64,000 nt of DNA from Rhodoferax sp. (lineage in GTDB: Bacteria > Pseudomonadota > Gammaproteobacteria > Burkholderiales > Burkholderiaceae_C), in the NCBI RefSeq assembly GCF_028688795.1, contig NZ_JAQTXM010000005.1, positions 124,001 through 188,000 on the forward strand, given 5' to 3'. The first letter of the stretch is position 1; each line of letters starts with the position of its first letter. The notes under the pieces are model-generated. The model saw only the letters and a program-made list of their open reading frames with translations. It did not search any database and had not been told where the DNA came from. Of this stretch, positions 1-7,937 are shown piece by piece. A program made the translations under genes and the position numbers.

Positions 1-2
1 TA

Positions 3-716
3 GCCGACAAGCTGGAAACCCTGGTGGGGATGTTTGGCATTGGCAACCTGCCTACCGGTGACAAAGACCCGTTTGCGCTGCGTCGCCATGCCTTGGGCGT
101 GATCCGCATGCTGGTTGAAAAAGACCTGCCGCTTGGTTTAAATGCATTGTTGAATGCTTCTGCAAATGAGTTCAAGAGCATTGCCAGCTTTGAGTCGGGT
201 CGAGCCGTCGTTGATCTTGAAGAGTTTGTCAATGACCGCCTGGCTGGTTCCCTGCGCGAGCAAGGTTACAGCGCATTGGAAGTCGACGCCGTGCTGGCCC
301 TGCGCCCGCAGCGTCTGGGCGACGTGCCACGCCGCTTGGCGGCAGTGCGTGCCTTCACCGCTTTGGCAGAGGCCCCGGCGCTGGCCGCTGCCAACAAGCG
401 CATCAGCAACATCCTGAAAAAAGCCGACGACGTGGATGCCCATGTCAGCACCTTGCTGCTGCAAGAGCCGGCCGAGGCCGCGTTGTACGCTGCCATGCAA
501 GACGTGTTGCCCCAGGCGCAAGCCCAGTTTGAGGCGCAGGACTACACGGCTGCGCTGCAAACGCTGGCTGCCCTGCGTGCGCCCGTGGATGCATTTTTTG
601 AAGGTGTCATGGTCAATGCCGAAGCGATGGACCTGCGCTTGAACCGCCTGGGTCTGCTCAAGACCCTGCACATCGCCATGAACCAGGTGGCTGACTTGTC
701 GCGCTTGGCGGCCTGA
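3..716 (+). CDS. glyS: Glycine--tRNA ligase beta subunit, C-terminal part
   Basis: This is the 3' end of a gene that begins before the window; the open frame runs from base 3. GlyS is the beta subunit of the bacterial heterotetrameric glycyl-tRNA synthetase, which charges tRNA-Gly in the cytoplasm. The visible part begins near the family signature ADKLETLVGMFGIG, followed by GNLPTGDKDPFALRRHALGV, a highly conserved stretch of GlyS. The rest is the helical anticodon-binding-like C-terminal domain, ending with the typical ALRAPVDAFFEGVMVNAE and a short tail. Its place directly before gmhB and plsC is usual in Burkholderiales. The start and the alpha-subunit gene are outside the window. Identification is secure. 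Confidence 0.95.
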   Translation, partial: ADKLETLVGMFGIGNLPTGDKDPFALRRHALGVIRMLVEKDLPLGLNALLNASANEFKSIASFESGRAVVDLEEFVNDRLAGSLREQGYSALEVDAVLALRPQRLGDVPRRLAAVRAFTALAEAPALAAANKRISNILKKADDVDAHVSTLLLQEPAEAALYAAMQDVLPQAQAQFEAQDYTAALQTLAALRAPVDAFFEGVMVNAEAMDLRLNRLGLLKTLHIAMNQVADLSRLAA

Positions 717-746
717 CCCGCACACCTTAATCTCAGCAAGGCACGC

Positions 747-1316
747 ATGACCCCGATCAAACTCGTCATTCTGGACCGCGACGGCACCATCAACGAAGAC
801 AGCGCCGAGTTCATCAAATCAGCTGACGAGTGGTTGCCGCTGCCCGGTGCGCTGGAAGCCATTGCCCGGCTCAACCATGCGGGCTGGCACGTGGTGGTGG
901 CCAGCAATCAGTCGGGTTTGGGGCGTGGGCTGTTTGAGGTGTCTGACCTGAATGACATTCACACCAAGATGCACAGCATGCTGGCCGCTGCCGGGGGCCG
1001 TATGGATGCGGTCTTTTATTGCCCGCACGCCGCTGACGATGGCTGCCACTGCCGCAAGCCCAAGCCGGGTCTGTTTGAGCAGATTTCTGACCGCTATGGC
1101 CTAGACCTTAAAAATGTGCCAGTGGTGGGCGACTCGGCACGCGACGTGGTGGCGGGGGTGGCCGTGGGCTGCGAGCCCCATTTGGTGTTGACCGGCAAGG
1201 GCGCTGCGTACAAGGGGCGCAGCCTGCCAGACACGTTCCCGCCCAACACGATGGTTCACGCTGACCTGTCGGCCTTTGCCGATTTTTTGCTGGACCGAGA
1301 AGAAAAGGCTGCTTGA
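747..1316 (+). CDS. gmhB: D-glycero-beta-D-manno-heptose 1,7-bisphosphate 7-phosphatase
   Basis: A cytoplasmic HAD-superfamily phosphatase of 189 residues, the usual length for GmhB. It removes the C7 phosphate during ADP-heptose synthesis for the lipopolysaccharide inner core. HAD motif I is LDRDGTINED near residue 10, with the nucleophile and general-acid aspartates. Motif II is ASNQSGLGRG. The zinc-binding loop of the GmhB family is visible as CPHAADDGCHCRKPKPGLF, and motif IV as VGDSARDVVAG. The start ATG lies 30 bases after the glyS stop. The gene is probably cotranscribed with glyS, and plsC follows after an intergenic repeat. Confidence 0.93.
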   Translation: MTPIKLVILDRDGTINEDSAEFIKSADEWLPLPGALEAIARLNHAGWHVVVASNQSGLGRGLFEVSDLNDIHTKMHSMLAAAGGRMDAVFYCPHAADDGCHCRKPKPGLFEQISDRYGLDLKNVPVVGDSARDVVAGVAVGCEPHLVLTGKGAAYKGRSLPDTFPPNTMVHADLSAFADFLLDREEKAA

Positions 1317-1354
1317 GTGCGCGCTGGCCCGAAGCTTCTAGAGCATTGGCTGTA

Positions 1355-1425
1355 TTTTGCTATTTAAAATATAGCTGTTAGCGCAATATCTATAAGGGCT
1401 AGAGCTCTAAAAAGCCTGTAATTTT
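1355..1425 (+). repeat. Interspersed repeat, copy R1 (intergenic, gmhB-plsC)
   Basis: About 70 bases between gmhB and plsC. It opens with the inverted repeat GCTAT-TTAAAAT-ATAGC, then GTTAGCGCAATATC and the core TATAAGGGCTAGAG, followed by an A/T-rich tail that reaches the plsC start codon. It is a clear member of the family described under findings (copies R1-R15). The inverted repeat could form a small hairpin in the leader of plsC. Confidence 0.8.
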
Positions 1426-2160
1426 ATGTTTCGTTCAATTCTTCACACAGCATGGATAGTGATCACCGTGGTGCCGTGGACGCTGGCTGTGTTGCTGGTG
1501 TCTTTTGTGCCGCCGCGCACGCACGCCTGGTGGACCGCGGTCAACTGGTTTCGGGTGGTGATGTGGGGCACCCGGGTGATTCTGGGTGTGCGGTTCAAGG
1601 TGCTGGGCTATGAGCACTTGCCGGTAGGCAAAACCAGCGCCGCGGTGTTGTTGTCGAATCACCAGTCGACCCTGGAAACCCTGCTGCTGCCGACCCTGAT
1701 GCCGCATCCGCTGGCTTTTGTGTTCAAGCGCGAGCTGCTGAAAGTGCCGTTTTTTGGCTGGTCGATGGCGCGGCTTGACATGATTCACATCGACCGAGAA
1801 TCGCGCACCGAGGCCATGAAACACGTCATTGAGCAAGGTTGCCGACTGCTCTCGCAAGGCACCTGGGTCATCATGTTTCCCGAAGGCACCCGCATGCCAC
1901 GCGGCCAAAAGGGTACGTTTCAAACTGCCGGCACGCGCCTCGCCGTGCAGTCCGGCGCGCCCGTGATCCCGATCGCTGTGGCCACCGCGCGCTGCTGGCC
2001 CAAGGAAGGGTTTGTCAAACATGCTGGCGTGGCCACAGTGTCGATTGGCCCGGCCATTTCCAGTGTGGGCCGTGACCCCAAGGGTTTGATGCGCGAGGTC
2101 GAGGCCTGGATCGAGGCAGAGCTACGCCGCATCGACCCCGAGGCTTACCCACTGGTTTGA
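1426..2160 (+). CDS. plsC: 1-acyl-sn-glycerol-3-phosphate acyltransferase
   Basis: An inner-membrane lysophosphatidate acyltransferase of 244 residues that makes phosphatidic acid for phospholipid synthesis. An N-terminal hydrophobic segment (residues about 5-25) is followed by the acyltransferase motifs. Block I is SNHQSTLETL, an HX4E form of the more common HX4D; the glutamate form is, to my knowledge, normal in many proteobacterial PlsC proteins. Block II lies around FGWSMARLDMIHIDRES. Block III is the glycerol-phosphate motif FPEGTRMPRGQ, and block IV is around GAPVIPIAV. The start ATG directly follows repeat R1, so its leader and ribosome-binding region come from the repeat tail, and no good Shine-Dalgarno sequence is seen. 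Confidence 0.92.
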   Translation: MFRSILHTAWIVITVVPWTLAVLLVSFVPPRTHAWWTAVNWFRVVMWGTRVILGVRFKVLGYEHLPVGKTSAAVLLSNHQSTLETLLLPTLMPHPLAFVFKRELLKVPFFGWSMARLDMIHIDRESRTEAMKHVIEQGCRLLSQGTWVIMFPEGTRMPRGQKGTFQTAGTRLAVQSGAPVIPIAVATARCWPKEGFVKHAGVATVSIGPAISSVGRDPKGLMREVEAWIEAELRRIDPEAYPLV

Positions 2161-2175
2161 AGGCCGCACCCCGCC

Positions 2176-3219
2176 ATGCACCCATTGCTTCGCTTTACGC
2201 TTGATTTATTTGAAGAAAATAAGCCTGTAAGCCCCGTAAATAAAGCGCAAGGTACTATCGAAAAAGTAGTAAAAATTGCCCCGCAAAAACCACCTGTCAA
2301 CCCGGCACATCGACCGTTTTCCGTGCCTAGTGTGCCGTTGCCTGCGTTGGTATTGCCGCAGCCATTGCCCATGCTGCAGCCGGTGTCAGCGCGGCCAACA
2401 GCAAGCTCAGACCTGCAGCCGCAAGTGCCGGGCGCTGTTCATTTTCAGCACCCGCGCGCCAGTCGTGAAGTGCGGCTGGGCCATGCGGTGGTGGCCTTTG
2501 AATTCACTCGCGGGCAGCGGCGCAGCATTGGCTTCAGCATTGGGGCCGAGGGGCTGGCGGTGCGTGCGCCCAAGTGGGTGACCTTGTCGGAGGTGGACGC
2601 GGCCCTGAAAACCAAGACCGACTGGATTTTGCGCAAATTGCAGGGAACCCGTGAGCGCCATGCGCGCCTGGCCACACAGGTGATTGAGTGGCGCGACGGC
2701 GCCAGCCTGCCGTATTTGGGCCAGTCCGTGACGATTCGGCTGGACCCTGAGCACCGCTTTGGCGCTGCCGGTGTGGCGCTGGTGTCGCTGCCGAATGCTA
2801 CGACGGCTGATGCTGCCAGCCCAATGCGGACGCTTTCCGTGCTGCTGGTCAGCTTGCCAAGCCATGCCAGCCCGGAGCAAATCAAGGACGCAGTGCAAGC
2901 CTGGTTGATGCGCCAGGCCAAGCAGGTGTTCATGGAGCGCCTTGATCACTTTGCCCCGCAGCTGGGTGTGCAGTGGAAAAAAATGAGTCTGAGCAACGCT
3001 GGCACGCGCTGGGGCAGTGCCAAGGCAGATGGCTCGATTCGCCTGAACTGGCGGCTGATCCACATGCGCCTTTCGGTCCTTGATTACGTCGTGGCGCATG
3101 AGTTGAGCCACTTGCGGGTCATGGACCACAGCCCGCGCTTTTGGGATACCGTGCGCTCAGTGGTGCCCGATTACGCGGTGCTGCGCAAGCAACTCAAGGA
3201 CGAGGCCTCGCCGCGCTGA
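2176..3219 (+). CDS. YgjP-like (DUF45) zinc metallopeptidase
   Basis: A 347-residue protein whose C-terminal two thirds match the YgjP/DUF45 metallopeptidase family. The zinc site is visible: VVAHELSHLRVMDHSPRFW, with H308, E309, H312 and a third ligand probably H318. The N-terminal part of the domain has the usual order: RRSIGFSIGAEGLAVRAPKW, a segment ending WILRKLQ, then KKMSLSNAGTRWGSAKADG before the active site. The substrate is unknown; family members are cytoplasmic and some are linked to DNA repair or chaperone-like work. The first 90 or so residues are unusual, proline-rich and low in complexity. They include a stretch encoded by repeat R2 (residues about 11-34), so the N-terminus may be a recent extension. 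It starts 15 bases after plsC. Confidence 0.85.
   Translation: MHPLLRFTLDLFEENKPVSPVNKAQGTIEKVVKIAPQKPPVNPAHRPFSVPSVPLPALVLPQPLPMLQPVSARPTASSDLQPQVPGAVHFQHPRASREVRLGHAVVAFEFTRGQRRSIGFSIGAEGLAVRAPKWVTLSEVDAALKTKTDWILRKLQGTRERHARLATQVIEWRDGASLPYLGQSVTIRLDPEHRFGAAGVALVSLPNATTADAASPMRTLSVLLVSLPSHASPEQIKDAVQAWLMRQAKQVFMERLDHFAPQLGVQWKKMSLSNAGTRWGSAKADGSIRLNWRLIHMRLSVLDYVVAHELSHLRVMDHSPRFWDTVRSVVPDYAVLRKQLKDEASPR
2205..2277 (-). repeat. Interspersed repeat, copy R2 (in frame inside the YgjP-like gene)
   Basis: Reverse-orientation copy within coding sequence. On the + strand it reads GAAGAAAATAAGCCTGTAAG, then CCCCGTAAATAAAGCGCAAG and GTACTATCGAAAAAGTAG; the complement contains the family core GCGCTTTATTTACGGGGCTTACAGGC. 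Translated it gives EENKPVSPVNKAQGTIEKVV, which aligns residue by residue with the peptide made by copy R8 in PurK. Confidence 0.7.
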
Positions 3220-3315
3220 CACGCTGGGCGGCCAGGCTTTTATGACGCCATTTGCGTCTTGGGGCACAGGATGTTTGCCACTTAAAATCCGGCGAACTTT
3301 CAGGGATGTGCGTCC

Positions 3316-4650
3316 ATGCGTCGGTTGTCTATTTGCTTTGCTGTTTCCTTGCTGGCTGCCTGTGCGGCGCCCAAATACACCATCGATGATGGCCGCAAGG
3401 TCGACGAGGCGCTGCTGGGCCAGATCAAGACCTACGGTGCGGGTGAGCGCGTGTTACGCCCGGCCATTGTGCGCTCCGCAGCACTGCAAGACCCCCAATG
3501 CGACACCCAGTGGGAGCTGCCTTTTTCAGTGGCTAGCAGTGACCGCTGGAGTGAGGATGACCGCGTGGCCTGGGTGCGTGGCCTGGGTGTGGACGAACGT
3601 CTGACGGTGGTAGGCACTGCGCTCGATAGCCCGCTCAAGGTGGGCGACAAACTGCAGGAAGTTGACGGCTACCACAAGGACAATGCAGAAAAAATGCTGC
3701 TGACGCTGGTCGACCTGCGAGATGCCGGCAAGCCCTTCGATGTGAAACTGGTCAGCGGGAAAGTGATCAAGATCAAGCCGTTCAAGGTGTGCCGCGGGTA
3801 CACACGTTGGGCGCCGCCAAACAGCCCGCAAACACAAGACTACCACTGGCTGCTGAGCGTGCATCCGCTTGAAATCGTTCAGGCTGGCTTGACCGATGAC
3901 GAGGCGCTGTGGACGGTGCTGTGGTCACAAGGGGTGTCAGAGGAGGGCGGTGCGCGCATGAAAACCTACCACTACGGCAGCAAGGTGGTGGGCACGCTGT
4001 ACCAGCTGTTCACCATTGCCTCTGGCATCAAAGGCGCGGCCATGGCGGCCGATGCGGCCCTTGTCGCTGCGCAAACGGCCGCCGCTGGCGTGGCCACCGA
4101 AATTCTCAAGAAGCAACTCATCGAGCAAGCCACCGCCGCCGCTGCTTCCAGAATGCGCGACGAGGCGCTTGGGCTAGCGCGCAAGCTGACCCAGCAACAA
4201 GTGATGGGAGCTATGCAGGCGGCAGCGGCCAACCGTGGCGCACTTTCGGGCGTGGCTTGGATCGCCTCCACCGTGTTCGAGCAGGCCGATGCCTGGGCTT
4301 ACACGCGCATGGAGCAGTTAAAAGCAGACCCACTGGCCGGCTTTACCCTGCATCAAAAGTTGCTTGAAAAAACCTTGGTGAGCAATTCAATGGTGTTTGA
4401 CGCCGACCGTGCCGTAGCCCTGAGCAAGCTGGCCCAGACGCGTGGTCGTGGCGCCGACGTGGTGGCCGTGTTGCAAGGCATCAAGCCCGATGAGCTTCAA
4501 GTCGCCATGGCAGACATGCCGGTGGCATCGGCCCCGGTCGGGTTTTCTTACGAAGACGTGACGCAAGACCTTGTCAATACCCAGCCCTTTGCCCGGGGCC
4601 TGGTGGACGGCATGTTGAGCATGCCGGTGGCCTCTTCAACCTCCCTTTAG
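3316..4650 (+). CDS. Lipoprotein, apparent inactive M48-type peptidase with PDZ-like domain
   Basis: A 444-residue lipoprotein: the signal peptide ends in LLAAC (C16), so the protein should be anchored in the envelope. Residues about 95-155 look like a PDZ domain (LDSPLKVGDKLQEVDG, then LRDAGKPFDVKLVSGKVIKI). After it, CRGYTRW and LTDDEALWTVLWSQGVSEEG occupy the place where M48 lipoproteins of this layout have a conserved Cys and then SDDELAxVLAHELGH. Here the HExxH zinc motif is absent, replaced by WSQGV. FDADRAVALSKLAQTRGRG corresponds to the M48 EADxxG region. An alanine-rich helical segment fills the space between. I infer a pseudoprotease; a binding or regulatory role is possible. The MORN gene begins 9 bases later, so the two are likely cotranscribed. 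M48 kinship is from pattern memory, not a search. Confidence 0.6.
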   Translation: MRRLSICFAVSLLAACAAPKYTIDDGRKVDEALLGQIKTYGAGERVLRPAIVRSAALQDPQCDTQWELPFSVASSDRWSEDDRVAWVRGLGVDERLTVVGTALDSPLKVGDKLQEVDGYHKDNAEKMLLTLVDLRDAGKPFDVKLVSGKVIKIKPFKVCRGYTRWAPPNSPQTQDYHWLLSVHPLEIVQAGLTDDEALWTVLWSQGVSEEGGARMKTYHYGSKVVGTLYQLFTIASGIKGAAMAADAALVAAQTAAAGVATEILKKQLIEQATAAAASRMRDEALGLARKLTQQQVMGAMQAAAANRGALSGVAWIASTVFEQADAWAYTRMEQLKADPLAGFTLHQKLLEKTLVSNSMVFDADRAVALSKLAQTRGRGADVVAVLQGIKPDELQVAMADMPVASAPVGFSYEDVTQDLVNTQPFARGLVDGMLSMPVASSTSL

Positions 4651-4659
4651 ATCTTGATC

Positions 4660-6528
4660 ATGAACATATCGCTTGATTTTTTTGGTCGTCACCCCGTTTG
4701 GGTCGGCGTTTTGCTTTTGGGCGGCTTGTGTCACCTGCCGGGGCATGGGCAAACGCTGGCCGGCGGGTCACCAGGGGGGTTTGCGTCCGGGATTACAGTG
4801 TTACCCCCGGCGGAGGCCGTGAGGCCTGAGCAGGCTGTGGTCGACATGCCGACACCCACAACCACAGCCGCAGCCACGGCAGTGGCCACAGATGCTGCCC
4901 TTGCGCCTGTGGGCTGCGCCCCGGTGTCAGACCAAGCCATGGCCACTGACTTGGCCGCCGTCACGGCACAGTCCAAAAAAGCCGAATTGGGTGAGCAACT
5001 GAAGTTGTTCAAGGAAGCCGTCGCCTTGTGGGTGCAGGCAGCGGCGCAATGTACTGGCCGGGCGCAAGAGCGCGCCGTGCGCAACCGCAACGACGACCAG
5101 CAAATGCTGGACCGGTTGACAGAAAAACTCGATGCTGGCCCGCAATGCGCCAGCGCCCATAGGAACGCCAGCCTGTTGCAGGACATGGCGCGTCAGGCCT
5201 TGTCCGAGCGCCGCTGGGTTGAGGCTGGGTCGCTATTTCGCAAAGCAGAAAACACCTGGGATCTGGCCGCAGAGCGCTGCACGGGCAGCCAGCAAGACCT
5301 GGCCAACCGACACCGGGAGCAGTCCACCCAGGACGGGCACAACGCCCAGTTTTGTGCGCCCTTGTTCGAGAAAGCCCGCGAGCACACGCAAAAGCTGCGC
5401 AGCAACGCGGCCACGTTGACACGTGAAGACAAGCAAGATGCCTCTATGGTGGCCGAGACCCTGTGGCGTGAGGCGCTGGTCAAGTGCCAGGGTGCTGCGG
5501 TGCTGGACATTGCCTCCAACAACGCCAAAGCGCTGGCGCGTGAACGTGGCACACCCTGGGAGGCCCGCGTGCCACCTGCTGCGCCAGTGGGGTCGGCATC
5601 AACCCTGCAGCCTAGTCAGACTGCCAAGCCCAGTCCCTTGCAAACGCCGCCGCCGCAAAAACCCGCCCCGACTTTTGCGGAAGAAGCCGGAAAACTGCCT
5701 TTGTCAAGTTTGGCACTGTCGGGTAGGGGCGCTGCCGCAGCACCAGCCTTTGTCGCTGAGCCGCCCAAAGCGGTTGAACTTGCCGCCAGCGCGCCCGGCA
5801 TGTTGATGGCGGGCAGCACCCGTTTTGTTGGCCAGTTCGTGCGCGATGCAGAGGCCACCACGGTGTCCGGCACAGGCAAGGTAATTTGGGCCACCGGGGA
5901 TGTGTTTGAAGGCACCATGGTGAAAGGCTTGCGCCAGGGCCAGGGCACTTTTGTCTGGGCCAATGGCCAGCATTACTCGGGTGACTGGTTGCAAGACAAG
6001 CCCACTGGCCAGGCCAAGGTGCATTTTGCCAACGGCAATGACTACGAGGGCCAGGTGTTGGACGGCAACCCGGATGGGCTGGGTCGCATGCGTTATGCCT
6101 CGGGAGACCAGTTTGACGGTCAGTTCAAACAGGGTGAGCCCGATGTGCGCGGTGTCTATGTTTGGCGCAATGGTCAGCGTTTTGAGGGCAGCTGGAAAAA
6201 CAGCCGCCCCAACGGGCAAGGCAAGCTCAAGTTTGCCACGGGCAACCAATTCGAAGGCCAGGTGCAGGACGGCGTGCCGCAAGGCCAGGGGCGCATGGTT
6301 TTTTCAGGCGGGGAAATCTATGAGGGGCAGTTTCGCCAGGGTGAGCCCGATGGCCAAGGTAGCTTCAGTTGGCCATCCGGTGACCGCTACGTGGGCCAAT
6401 GGCGGAATGGCAAAAAGCACGGACAAGGCATTCTTATTTGGAAAACTGGCGACCGATGGGAAGGCGTGTACGACCAGGATGTGCAGAAAACCGAAGGGAC
6501 GGGTGTGGTGCCGTCAACCCCTGGCTAA
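4660..6528 (+). CDS. Exported MORN-repeat protein with three Cys-pair helical repeats
   Basis: A 622-residue protein with a hydrophobic N-terminal segment (VWVGVLLLGGLCHL), probably a signal peptide or anchor. A Thr/Ala-rich linker is followed by three helical repeats of about 70-77 residues, each starting with a Cys-Ala motif and ending with Cys-(Thr/Gln)-Gly. The Cys pairs are 86/131, 163/207 and 232/276, always 44-45 residues apart. After a Pro-rich linker, residues about 407-614 are nine consecutive 23-residue MORN repeats (for example GTFVWANGQHYSGDWLQDKP). MORN repeats usually bind lipid or act as scaffold, so an envelope scaffold is plausible. ATG 4660 is preferred to an upstream TTG at 4654. 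It overlaps the convergent gene on the minus strand by 4 bases. Function unknown. Confidence 0.8.
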   Translation: MNISLDFFGRHPVWVGVLLLGGLCHLPGHGQTLAGGSPGGFASGITVLPPAEAVRPEQAVVDMPTPTTTAAATAVATDAALAPVGCAPVSDQAMATDLAAVTAQSKKAELGEQLKLFKEAVALWVQAAAQCTGRAQERAVRNRNDDQQMLDRLTEKLDAGPQCASAHRNASLLQDMARQALSERRWVEAGSLFRKAENTWDLAAERCTGSQQDLANRHREQSTQDGHNAQFCAPLFEKAREHTQKLRSNAATLTREDKQDASMVAETLWREALVKCQGAAVLDIASNNAKALARERGTPWEARVPPAAPVGSASTLQPSQTAKPSPLQTPPPQKPAPTFAEEAGKLPLSSLALSGRGAAAAPAFVAEPPKAVELAASAPGMLMAGSTRFVGQFVRDAEATTVSGTGKVIWATGDVFEGTMVKGLRQGQGTFVWANGQHYSGDWLQDKPTGQAKVHFANGNDYEGQVLDGNPDGLGRMRYASGDQFDGQFKQGEPDVRGVYVWRNGQRFEGSWKNSRPNGQGKLKFATGNQFEGQVQDGVPQGQGRMVFSGGEIYEGQFRQGEPDGQGSFSWPSGDRYVGQWRNGKKHGQGILIWKTGDRWEGVYDQDVQKTEGTGVVPSTPG

Positions 6529-6839
6529 ATCCCATCAGCCTGGCGTTGGCGCAGATGGGCTGGCATGGTCAGGGTCGCGCGGTCCCACTTTTCGATCTCC
6601 AGAATTTTGTCCATGCAGTCCTCCATGATGCACTCGGCCGCATACGCGGCTTTGGCAATTTCCTGGTGCACGGTGGCGTCATTGCCTGGGTCGGTGAGGC
6701 AGCTCAGCTGGTAGCTCTGTAAATCGCGCAAGCTGCGAATGCTTTGTGCCACCTGCGCCGGGCAAGCACACATGTAAATCATGCCCTCGTCGATCACCTT
6801 TTCAAGCTGGTCGTTGGTGAACCGATGTGTGACTGACAT
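6525..6839 (-). CDS. Conserved hypothetical protein, Cys-containing, divergent from liuR
   Basis: A 104-residue cytoplasmic-looking protein that I do not recognise. It starts MSVTHRFTNDQLEKVIDEGM; the ATG at 6839 is chosen over an upstream ATG because GGAG lies about 9 bases before it. A CxC motif (YMCACPAQV) and further cysteines in QLSCLTD, AECIMEDCM could bind metal or a cofactor. The helical pattern and charge suggest a small folded domain. It is divergent from the MerR regulator, with the 22-bp LiuR-type operator between them, so it may be co-regulated. The stop codon overlaps that of the MORN gene (shared CTAA). Confidence 0.6.
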   Translation of the reverse strand: MSVTHRFTNDQLEKVIDEGMIYMCACPAQVAQSIRSLRDLQSYQLSCLTDPGNDATVHQEIAKAAYAAECIMEDCMDKILEIEKWDRATLTMPAHLRQRQADGI

Positions 6840-6969
6840 TGCAAAATCTCCGTGATCCAAAACACCTTTCATCTTATACCTGTGTGTTTTGGGTGCTACA
6901 TCACTGCGTACAGAGCGAGTGCAGGCGCAAGTTAGTCAACGTATTTGGGCCGCAGAATTTACGCCATAA

Positions 6970-6991
6970 TTGACGTTTACGTCAACGTCAA
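6970..6991. promoter_or_regulatory. Predicted LiuR operator (liuR upstream)
   Basis: A 22-base near-palindrome containing TTGACGTTTACGTCAACG and ending TCAA. The same 22 bases occur, in the opposite orientation, before the thiolase gene at 14055. The form agrees with what I recall of LiuR (MerR-family) sites built on repeated ACGT steps. It lies 27 bases upstream of liuR and 130 bases from the divergent hypothetical gene, so autoregulation is likely. A possible -10 (CATAAT, 6964-6969) directly abuts it. Confidence 0.75.
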
Positions 6992-7018
6992 GCTGCATCC
7001 ATCCACATCAGTCAACCC

Positions 7019-7447
7019 ATGTCACACACCTACAGCATCAGCGACCTGGCCAAAGAATTTGATTTGACTACGCGCGCCATGCGGTTTTATGAAGACATGG
7101 GGCTGTTGCGCCCTGAGCGCACCGGGCCGGGCGGACGCAGCCGGCTCTACAGCAGCCGCGACCGCACGCGCCTCAAACTCACCCTGCGCGCCAAACGGCT
7201 GGGCCTGAGCTTGGTCGAGGCGAAGGAAATCATTGACATGTACGACAGCCCACGCGACACCGCGGCGCAGCTGGAAAAATTTTTGCAGGTGCTGGCCGAC
7301 CACCAACTGCAGCTGGATGCCCAGATGACCGACCTGCAGGCCAACATGGATGAACTTAAAGTACACCAGCGCGAAGCCCGGGCCCTGTTGGCCAAGTCCT
7401 TGCGCAAATCTGCGTCCAAAACACCTGCCGATACACAGGCATCCTGA
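7019..7447 (+). CDS. liuR: MerR-family regulator, LiuR type
   Basis: A 142-residue one-component regulator. The N-terminal winged helix-turn-helix is typical of MerR proteins: YSISDLAKEFDLTTRAMRFY then EDMGLLRPERTGPGGRSRLY. A long coiled-coil dimerisation helix follows (residues about 75-130). There is no C-terminal metal-binding Cys cluster, as expected for LiuR, which controls leucine/isovalerate degradation and senses an acyl-CoA or related intermediate. The assignment is supported by the isovaleryl-CoA dehydrogenase gene in the same run and by two copies of the operator (6970 and 14055). The thioesterase gene starts 18 bases after its stop, so the three genes probably form an operon. Confidence 0.85.
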   Translation: MSHTYSISDLAKEFDLTTRAMRFYEDMGLLRPERTGPGGRSRLYSSRDRTRLKLTLRAKRLGLSLVEAKEIIDMYDSPRDTAAQLEKFLQVLADHQLQLDAQMTDLQANMDELKVHQREARALLAKSLRKSASKTPADTQAS

Positions 7448-7465
7448 CCTTAACCACGCCCTTTC

Positions 7466-7909
7466 ATGACACACCACACACCCCACGAAACCCTGCAACA
7501 ACGCGTCCAACGCAGCCTGGAACGCCAGGGCATGATGCGCCACCTGGGCGCCGAACTGCTGCGCGTGGTGTCAGGCGAATGCGTCATCACGCTGCCGTTT
7601 TCTGACAAGGTCAGCCAGCAACAAGGCGCCTTTCACGGTGGTGCGGTGGGCGCACTGGCCGATATTGCGGGTGGTTATGCCGCACTGACCGTGGCCCCCG
7701 AAGGCATGGAGGTGGTCAGTGTCGAATACAAAATCAATTTTCTGGCGGCCTTTCAAGGTGGCGAGTTGTGCGCCACGGGGCGCGTCGTCAAGGCTGGCAA
7801 ACGCATCATCATCACCAGTGCCGAGGTCAACCACATTGCCGAGGATGGGTCCGCCACGCTGTGCGCCGTGATGCAGCAAACCGTGATGCCGGTGCCCAAG
7901 AGTTACTGA
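7466..7909 (+). CDS. PaaI-family hotdog thioesterase
   Basis: A 147-residue single hotdog-domain protein of the PaaI/YbgC-like acyl-CoA thioesterase group. The family motif is QGAFHGGAVGALADIAGGYA, where the HGG region and a nearby acidic residue form the active site. It continues with the conserved VSVEYKINFLAAFQGGELCA and ends near residue 145. It should hydrolyse acyl-CoA esters in the cytoplasm; the substrate cannot be read from sequence. Between liuR and the isovaleryl-CoA dehydrogenase gene, it probably relieves CoA trapping during branched-chain acid breakdown. Confidence 0.85.
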   Translation: MTHHTPHETLQQRVQRSLERQGMMRHLGAELLRVVSGECVITLPFSDKVSQQQGAFHGGAVGALADIAGGYAALTVAPEGMEVVSVEYKINFLAAFQGGELCATGRVVKAGKRIIITSAEVNHIAEDGSATLCAVMQQTVMPVPKSY

Positions 7910-7937
7910 AATCATCAACTAAAAGGAGACAAATATC

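Noticed and set aside
3242..3604. 120-codon frame overlapping the start of the lipoprotein gene
   Set aside because: Arg/Pro/Cys-rich out-of-frame translation; the overlapping frame has a clear lipoprotein signal.
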